Shown one piece after another: positions 4,992 to 9,195 of a stretch of 9,195 nt of DNA. Positions within the stretch are counted from its first letter, which is position 1. Each line of letters starts with the position of its first letter. Source of the stretch: Methanosarcina sp. UBA402 (GTDB lineage Archaea; Halobacteriota; Methanosarcinia; Methanosarcinales; Methanosarcinaceae); the NCBI GenBank assembly GCA_002509325.1, contig DADO01000161.1:10743-19937 (forward strand). Direction: 5' to 3'. Below the pieces are notes generated by a model that was given only the letters and a program-made list of their open reading frames with translations, did no database searches and was not told where the DNA came from. The position numbers and the translations under genes were made by a program.

Positions 4992-5897
4992 TTGGTTTTA
5001 TATTCTGCACCTGGGAAAATCTATCTCTTCGGAGAGCATGCAGTTGTTTACGGAGAAACTGCAATAGCATGTGCTGTAAATCTGAGGACCCGTGTCAGGG
5101 CAGAGATTAGCGATTCTGTAGTTATTCAGTCGCAGATCGGTAGAACAGGAATTGACTTTGAAAAACATCCCTATATTTCCTCAGTTATCGAAAAAATAAG
5201 AGAAATTGTACCGATAAATGGTGTTTCTCTGGAAGTTGATTCCGATATTCCTGTAGGTTCCGGGCTCGGATCATCTGCAGCAGTGACGATTGCGAGTCTA
5301 GGTGCTCTCAATGAACTCTTTGATTGCGGGCTTTCTCTTTCCGAGATTGCAAAACTGGGCCATGAAATCGAAATCAAGGTCCAGGGAGCGGCAAGCCCAA
5401 CCGATACCTATGTTTCTACTTTCGGAGGAGTTGTTACCATCCCTGACCGCAGGAAGTTGAGGGCGCTGGAATGTGGGATTGTAATAGGAGATACAGGAGT
5501 TTTTTCCTCCACAAAAGAACTTGTAATAAATGTCAGGATGCTCCGTGAAAGTTACCCTGAACTTATTGAGCCTCTCATGGCTTCTATCGGCAGGATCTCT
5601 AAAATCGGGGAATCCCTTGTCCTTGCAGGTGACTACCCTTCCATTGGCAGGCTTATGAATGTAAATCAGGGGCTTCTGGATGCCCTTGGAGTAAATATTC
5701 TCGAGCTTTCCAGGCTAATTTACTCAGCCCGCGGAGCCGGGGCTTTCGGAGCAAAAATTACAGGTGCTGGCGGAGGAGGATGTATGGTTGCCCTTACGGC
5801 ACCTGATAAATGCCGGCAGGTTGGAGAAGCCATTGCAAAAGCAGGGGGCAAAGTGACCATGACAAAATCCTCGGAAGAGGGCTTGAAGTCTGATTAA
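4992..5897 (+). CDS. mvk: Mevalonate kinase (GHMP family)
   Basis: The enzyme phosphorylates mevalonate with ATP to 5-phosphomevalonate, in the cytoplasm, early in archaeal isoprenoid synthesis. The 301 residues show all three GHMP-kinase motifs: YSAPGKIYLFGEHAVVYG (4-21, with Lys9), the ATP-binding PVGSGLGSSAAVTIAS (87-102), and GAKITGAGGGGCMVAL (253-268). SPTDTYVSTFGG (135-146) holds the probable catalytic Asp138. The short length is typical of archaeal enzymes. The start is TTG, five bases after GAGGAG (4981-4986), and gives the expected N-terminus directly before APGK. It is isolated: 601 repeat-rich bases upstream and 284 downstream, so it may have its own promoter. Confidence 0.95.
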   Translation: MVLYSAPGKIYLFGEHAVVYGETAIACAVNLRTRVRAEISDSVVIQSQIGRTGIDFEKHPYISSVIEKIREIVPINGVSLEVDSDIPVGSGLGSSAAVTIASLGALNELFDCGLSLSEIAKLGHEIEIKVQGAASPTDTYVSTFGGVVTIPDRRKLRALECGIVIGDTGVFSSTKELVINVRMLRESYPELIEPLMASIGRISKIGESLVLAGDYPSIGRLMNVNQGLLDALGVNILELSRLIYSARGAGAFGAKITGAGGGGCMVALTAPDKCRQVGEAIAKAGGKVTMTKSSEEGLKSD

Positions 5898-5910
5898 GTC
5901 TGATTAAGTC
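5889..5910. repeat. 10-bp direct duplication at the mvk stop codon
   Basis: TGATTAAGTC occurs twice in a row (5891-5900 and 5901-5910), preceded by a related TGAAGTC. The mvk stop TAA (5895-5897) lies in the first copy, so the duplication leaves the protein end unchanged. It is probably a slippage product. Confidence 0.85.
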
Positions 5911-5921
5911 TTTCAAATCTT

Positions 5922-5991
5922 ATTAAAAACTGAGCATTCCGAATCTTTATTAAAAATTGAGTATTTCGGATCTGTATTAAAATCGAATCCG
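5922..5991. repeat. 27-bp diverged tandem repeat
   Basis: Two units (5922-5948 and 5949-5975) share ATTAAAAAYTGAGYATTYCG and then RATCT, with a handful of substitutions. A third, shortened unit starts at 5976 with ATTAAAATCGAATCCGT. The array fills the first part of the mvk-ipk spacer and has no coding capacity. Confidence 0.8.
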
Positions 5992-6033
5992 TATCAAAAA
6001 TTGTATATCTAATTGAAAAATCTCTACATCTCT

Positions 6034-6138
6034 AAAACTTATTCCAATATTTCAGAAGCTTACTTCAATGTTTATGAAACTCATTTCAATATTTATGAAG
6101 CTTACTTCAATGTTTATGAAGCTTATTTCATTATTCAT
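6034..6138. repeat. 21-bp tandem repeat, about five copies
   Basis: Units at 6055, 6076, 6097 and 6118 follow the pattern GAARCTYAYTTCAATRTTTAT. A weaker unit at 6034-6054 precedes them, and the fourth copy ends in ATTATTCAT. Units 1 and 3 are identical and units 2 and 4 vary, so the array may have grown by duplication of a two-unit block. The period equals two helical turns. On the other strand it reads as a repeating peptide, which is an artefact. It lies 40 bases before the isopentenyl phosphate kinase start. Confidence 0.9.
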
Positions 6139-6181
6139 GGCTACAGTAAAAAGCATTAAAAAAGGTATTAAGTGATATGGT

Positions 6182-6964
6182 ATGAAGGTCTCAACCGAAT
6201 CTGTTATCCTGAAACTTGGGGGCAGCGTCATTACTGACAAAGCCGCAGATCTGGGAGTTATACGAGAAGCTGACCTCCTGAGGATAGCAAAGGAAGTTTC
6301 CGGATACCGGGGAAAAATGATTATTGTTCACGGTGCAGGCTCTTTTGGGCATACCTACGCCAAAAAATATGGGCTTGATAGTGGTTTTGATCCTGAAGGA
6401 GTAATTGTAACCCACGAATCTGTCAAGAAACTTGCATCCAGAGTGGTAGATGCTCTGAACGGATACGGAGTTCGGGCTGTAGCCTTACATCCAATGGGTT
6501 GTACGGTTTGCAGAAATGGGCGGATCGAGAGTATGTACCTCGATAACATAAAGCTCATGCTCGAGAATGGTTTTGTCCCGGTCCTGCATGGAGATGTCGT
6601 TATGGATCTCGAACTTGGAGCATGCGTACTCTCAGGAGATCAGATAGTTCCCTACCTTGCAAAAGAACTTAAGATTACCAGGCTTGGGCTTGGTTCGGCA
6701 GAGGACGGCGTGCTTGATAAGAGTGGCAAACCCATACCTGAGATCACCCCGGAAACCTTTGAAAATTTCAAGCATTACATAAGAGGTTCGGAAAGCACCG
6801 ATGTTACGGGCGGCATGCTCGGAAAGGTGCAGGAACTGCTGGAACTTAGCAAAACGTCTTGTATTACATCACATATATTCAATGCCGGAAAAGAGAATAA
6901 CATATATCGGTTCTTAGATGGGGAGTCCATAGGAACCAGAATCAGTCCGGATAAAAGGGTATAA
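6182..6964 (+). CDS. ipk: Isopentenyl phosphate kinase
   Basis: The enzyme phosphorylates isopentenyl phosphate with ATP to isopentenyl diphosphate, the kinase step specific to the archaeal mevalonate pathway. The 260-residue product belongs to the amino-acid kinase superfamily. It shows LKLGGSVITDK (10-20), IIVHGAGSFGHTYAKK (47-62) with His57 as the probable catalytic histidine, LHGDVV (135-140), the nucleotide-side LSGDQIVPYLAKEL (150-163), and DVTGGMLGKVQELLEL (207-222). The GAGSFGH motif separates it from acetylglutamate and uridylate kinases. The start is ATG at 6182, with AGTGAT (6171-6176) five bases upstream; an ATG at 6177 hits a stop at once. It is followed three bases after its stop by the isomerase for its product. 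Confidence 0.95.
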   Translation: MKVSTESVILKLGGSVITDKAADLGVIREADLLRIAKEVSGYRGKMIIVHGAGSFGHTYAKKYGLDSGFDPEGVIVTHESVKKLASRVVDALNGYGVRAVALHPMGCTVCRNGRIESMYLDNIKLMLENGFVPVLHGDVVMDLELGACVLSGDQIVPYLAKELKITRLGLGSAEDGVLDKSGKPIPEITPETFENFKHYIRGSESTDVTGGMLGKVQELLELSKTSCITSHIFNAGKENNIYRFLDGESIGTRISPDKRV

Positions 6965-6967
6965 AGT

Positions 6968-8065
6968 ATGATCAACACTACCTCAAAGCGAAAGATCGAA
7001 CACCTGAAATTATGTGCTGAAAGCCCGGTTGAATCCCGAAAAGTCAGCGCGGGCTTTGAGGATGTGACTCTGATCCATAGGGCGCTTCCGGAACTCAATA
7101 TGGATAAACTGGACCTGTCTGCATACTTCCTTGGAAAGCGCCTGCGAGCTCCTTTTCTGATCGCTTCGATCACTGGAGGGCATCCTGATACTATTCCTGT
7201 AAATGCTGCCCTTGCCGCTGCAGCCGAAGAACTGGAAGTGGGAATAGGAGTTGGCAGTCAGAGAGCTGCAATCGATGACCCTGCTCAGGAAGAGTCTTTC
7301 AGAATTGTCAGGGACATGGCTCCAAGTGCCTTTGTATATGGAAATGTGGGCGCTGCCCAGATCCGCGAGTATGGTGTCGACGGGGTTGAAAAACTTGTAG
7401 AGATGATCGATGCTGACGCTCTTGCCATTCATCTGAACTTCTTACAGGAAGCAATTCAGCCAGAAGGGGATAAGGACGCAACAGGCTGTCTTGATATGAT
7501 AAAAGATATTTGCTCCGTACTGAACACGCCAGTAATCATTAAAGAAACAGGAGCCGGGATCTCAAGGGAAGATGCTCTTCTGCTTCAGAAGGCAGGTGCG
7601 TCTGCAATTGATGTAGGAGGCACAGGAGGCACAAGTTGGGCAGGCGTTGAAGTCTACAGGGCCAGGGAAAGTGGAGATTCTGTCTCCGAACATCTTGGGG
7701 AACTTTTCTGGGACTTTGGAATTCCCACAGTTGCCAGTATTATAGAGTCCAGGGTTTCCCTTCCAGTTATCGCAACAGGTGGGATCAGAACAGGCATCGA
7801 TATCGCTAAATCCATTGCTCTCGGAGCAAGTGCAGCAAGTGCAGCCCTGCCTTTTGTGGGTCCTTCCCTTGAAGGAAAAGAATCAGTTGTCAGGGTCCTT
7901 TCCCGCATGCTGGACGAATTCAGGGTTGCAATGTTTCTTTGTGGCTGTGCAAATATACAGGACCTGCGTAACGCGCCTGTGGCTGTTACTGGCTGGACCC
8001 TTGAGTATCTGGGGCAGCGGGGCTTTAACGTAAAAGATTATGCATTAGCAGGAGATGCTTTTTAA
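6968..8065 (+). CDS. fni: Type 2 isopentenyl-diphosphate delta-isomerase
   Basis: This FMN- and NAD(P)H-dependent enzyme interconverts IPP and DMAPP, providing the primer for prenyl chains of archaeal lipids. It is unrelated to the type 1 Nudix-fold isomerase. The 365-residue TIM-barrel product shows RKIEHLKLC (8-16), GKRLRAPFLIASITGG (56-71), IGVGSQRAAI (93-102), YGNVGA (124-129), HLNFLQEAIQPEGD (155-168) with the substrate/metal residues Gln160 and Glu161, IKETGAGIS (191-199), DVGGTGGTSWAGVE (215-228) and the flavin-phosphate region ATGGIRTGIDIAKSIALGAS (269-288). The position often occupied by Pro in HLNPLQE is Phe158 here. The ATG follows the kinase stop by three bases, so the two form a translationally close pair. 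Confidence 0.96.
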   Translation: MINTTSKRKIEHLKLCAESPVESRKVSAGFEDVTLIHRALPELNMDKLDLSAYFLGKRLRAPFLIASITGGHPDTIPVNAALAAAAEELEVGIGVGSQRAAIDDPAQEESFRIVRDMAPSAFVYGNVGAAQIREYGVDGVEKLVEMIDADALAIHLNFLQEAIQPEGDKDATGCLDMIKDICSVLNTPVIIKETGAGISREDALLLQKAGASAIDVGGTGGTSWAGVEVYRARESGDSVSEHLGELFWDFGIPTVASIIESRVSLPVIATGGIRTGIDIAKSIALGASAASAALPFVGPSLEGKESVVRVLSRMLDEFRVAMFLCGCANIQDLRNAPVAVTGWTLEYLGQRGFNVKDYALAGDAF

Positions 8066-8310
8066 GGCGCAGCATAGATATTCGGCTAATTTTGTCTGTA
8101 ATTCATATAAAAATTACATTCTATCGGTAGAGATCTAACAGCAGATAATATGTTCATTAAAAAGTTTGTTCCATAACAATATCTATACATAATATGAAAG
8201 TAATGTTCGAGAATAAATCGTTAATACATGAAATAATAGCCTTATCCCATCTGCTTCTGGATTAACAAACTGCCAGAATATTGTTGCTGTAAAATCGATT
8301 TATACGCCTT
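8066..8310 (+). other. AT-rich region downstream of fni, no gene seen
   Basis: No open frame of note occurs on either strand. A small inverted repeat, GTAATT (8098-8103) and AATTAC (8112-8117), lies 33 bases after the fni stop. It is not followed by a clear T run, so it is only a weak terminator candidate. A neighbouring gene such as RNase J, expected next in related genomes, is not present within the window. Confidence 0.5.
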
Positions 8311-8361
8311 CGGTTAAGTGAGGAATCGTGACATTGCCTTTATTTCCACATTCCTTAACCG
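8311..8361. repeat. Long imperfect inverted repeat (6 + 6 bp)
   Basis: CGGTTA (8311-8316) pairs with TAACCG (8356-8361), and AGGAAT (8321-8326) with ATTCCT (8350-8355). This gives a 12-bp stem with a 4-base bulge (AGTG) on the left and a 23-base loop. Its arm word CGGTTA recurs in the 41-bp units that begin 13 bases later. It could be an RNA hairpin (terminator or small RNA) or the remains of a mobile element end. Confidence 0.6.
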
Positions 8362-8373
8362 ATGACCAATGAA

Positions 8374-8567
8374 AATCGGTTAAATTAAGAGATTAGTTTC
8401 ATAAAATTCCGTAAAATCGATTAAATTAAGAGATTAGTTTCATAAAATCCCGTAAAATCGGTTAAATTAAGAGATTAGTTTCATAAAATCCCGTAAAATC
8501 AACCAAACTGAGAATTAATTTCATAAAATTACTGTAAATAGGTTAAATTAAGGATTAAGTTTTACAG
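8374..8567. repeat. 41-bp tandem array, four full copies and a partial fifth
   Basis: Units start at 8374, 8415, 8456 and 8497, with a truncated copy from 8538. The first three are nearly identical, built from AATCGGTTAAATTAAGAG, then ATTAGTTTCATAAAAT and a CCGTAA end. The fourth has about ten changes but keeps TTTCATAAAAT and GTAA at the same offsets, and the fifth keeps GGTTAAATTAAG. Identity falls from left to right. There are no unique spacers, so this is not a CRISPR array. Confidence 0.93.
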
Positions 8568-8623
8568 TTACTCAGGCTGAAATCACTCAGTATGAAATGG
8601 TTTGTTATTGGAATAAGCGTAAT

Positions 8624-8670
8624 TTATGATAATTGTCAAATCAGGAATAACCTGGTGAGATTTATCATAA
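8624..8670. repeat. Inverted repeat with an inner hairpin
   Basis: TTATGATAA (8624-8632) is perfectly complementary to TTATCATAA (8662-8670). Inside, CAGG-AATAA-CCTG (8642-8654) forms a second, smaller stem. The nested arrangement fits a structured RNA or a palindromic protein site. AT-rich DNA makes the outer arms less significant than their length suggests. Confidence 0.5.
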
Positions 8671-8816
8671 CAGAATAATCCAGATAAGAATAGGTTAGTA
8701 AAAAATCAGCAGGAATGAAAGCAGGAATAAAAAATCAATAAGAATAAAGACCTAACTATAACAATAGCACGTTCTGGATAAGCTCTAGAAGAATTGACTG
8801 AAATAGAGGACTGTAC

Positions 8817-8870
8817 ATTTTCAAAGTACTTTAAAGCCAGCAACTTTACCTTATAAAGTTGGTTGAAAAT
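8817..8870. repeat. Nested inverted repeat, two perfect 8-bp stems
   Basis: Inner arms CAACTTTA (8841-8848) and TAAAGTTG (8854-8861) enclose the 5-base loop CCTTA. Outer arms ATTTTCAA (8817-8824) and TTGAAAAT (8863-8870) flank them, with 16 unpaired bases on the left (8825-8840) and one on the right. Two perfect 8-bp stems in register are more than chance usually gives, and they support a folded RNA or a hairpin element. Confidence 0.55.
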
Positions 8871-8887
8871 CGAGTTCTTAAGAGATA

Positions 8888-9034
8888 ATGGACATTAAGG
8901 GAAGAGTAAGTAAAAGGCCTCTGTTAATTGAATTAATAGCCAGAGTCTATTCGATCTGGCAGGTAGAATCCTTTGAAAGAATACATCTAAAAAAGAGGAT
9001 TGAAGACATTCCCGGGCAGTTCTGGAGCACTTAA
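8888..9034 (+). CDS. Possible small protein of 48 residues, unrecognised
   Basis: ATG at 8888 opens a frame of 48 codons ending at TAA (9032-9034). The peptide begins MDIKGRVSKRPLLIELIARV and ends RIEDIPGQFWST. It is basic, with a hydrophobic patch at 11-24, and has ordinary composition including two Trp and a Pro-Gly turn, unlike the frames produced by the AT repeats nearby. No strong ribosome site is visible; AAGAGA at 8879-8884 is weak. I do not recognise it. It may be real, a gene remnant, or chance. Confidence 0.25.
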   Translation: MDIKGRVSKRPLLIELIARVYSIWQVESFERIHLKKRIEDIPGQFWST

Positions 9035-9060
9035 CAGGCATTTGAGTAGCTGCATACTGA

Positions 9061-9195
9061 AATAAATATATATTTAAAGTAGAATTCTTCTGCAAGGGAT
9101 ATAACCTTATATGTCTCATCCGGGGGTAGAGTTCTTCCTGCAAGAAGGTCTGAATAGTTACTCTCTAAGAGTTGATTCTGTACTAGGGTCTGAAT
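9061..9195 (+). promoter_or_regulatory. TATA-like box and leader-like DNA at the window end
   Basis: ATATATATTTA (9066-9076), preceded by AATAA, is a strong archaeal TATA-like box. A transcript would begin near 9100. Downstream are small hairpins, AAGG-GATATAA-CCTT (about 9094-9108) and TTCTT-CCTGC-AAGAA (9132-9146), and a nine-base word GGTCTGAAT at 9147-9155 that recurs at 9187-9195. This may be the promoter and leader of a gene beyond the window. Confidence 0.35.

Noticed and set aside
6052..6240. Minus-strand frame with a repeating peptide (SFINIE)
   Set aside because: The periodic peptide is the 21-bp array translated in one frame (21 bp is a multiple of three), and the frame runs into the ipk gene.
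7010..7432. 140-codon frame on the minus strand across fni
   Set aside because: Shadow of a strongly conserved enzyme gene, with no promoter or ribosome site support.
8066..8310. Start of an RNase J gene often found after fni in related genomes
   Set aside because: No metallo-beta-lactamase motif or long frame is visible up to the window end; the gene may lie further on.
8374..8567. CRISPR array
   Set aside because: The 41-bp units abut directly with no unique spacers, and no cas genes are present.
8895..9143. 82-codon minus-strand frame at the window end
   Set aside because: TTG start without ribosome site, no recognisable motif, and it overlaps a TATA-like box and hairpins. It competes with the more protein-like 48-codon + strand frame.

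Overview
The window reads as chromosomal DNA of a methanogenic archaeon, most likely a Methanosarcina species. The basis is the gene content and order (eL18, uL13, uS9, RpoN, RpoK, uS2, MEMO, mevalonate kinase, isopentenyl phosphate kinase, type 2 IPP isomerase), archaeal Shine-Dalgarno sites (GAGGTG / GGTGATC types), a tRNA without an encoded CCA, and long AT-rich intergenic stretches full of short tandem repeats, as is common in the M. barkeri type of genome. The genus call is inference from recognised protein families; no search was run.

All ten protein genes and the tRNA lie on the + strand. Positions 1-226 hold an 11-bp tandem array and a possible promoter before a small DUF2240-type gene (227-736). 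A leader of about 170 bases then precedes a compact translation/transcription cluster: rpl18e (910-1290), rpl13 (1301-1723), rps9 (1737-2141), rpoN (2146-2334), tRNA-Pro(CGG) (2336-2410), rpoK (2523-2705) and rps2 (2779-3522). Spacing is 1-13 bases up to the tRNA, so this part probably forms one transcript, the counterpart of the halobacterial 'S9 operon'. No enolase gene lies between rpoK and rps2, although many archaea have it there. A MEMO-family gene (3593-4390) follows with its own TATA-like box and a perfect inverted repeat.

The second half is isoprenoid metabolism. Mevalonate kinase (4992-5897), isopentenyl phosphate kinase (6182-6964) and type 2 isopentenyl-diphosphate isomerase (6968-8065) supply steps of the archaeal mevalonate route, which makes IPP and DMAPP for ether lipids and quinone-like carriers. 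The last two genes are 3 bases apart and surely cotranscribed. The kinases are separated by repeat-rich DNA.

The non-coding DNA is the unusual part. Each large gap carries its own, unrelated short tandem array: 11 bp (1-118), 18 bp (4443-4472), 19 bp (4864-4958), 27 bp (5922-5991), 21 bp (6034-6138) and 41 bp (8374-8567). The 1.13-kb tail (8066-9195) has no recognisable gene but contains three long inverted repeats, the 41-bp array, a possible 48-codon ORF and a TATA-like box. I see no CRISPR array, insertion sequence, defence system or clear novel multi-gene system. The best candidates for something undescribed are the structured tail, the TATA-like 19-bp array before mvk, and the inverted repeats at the rpl18e and MEMO start regions.
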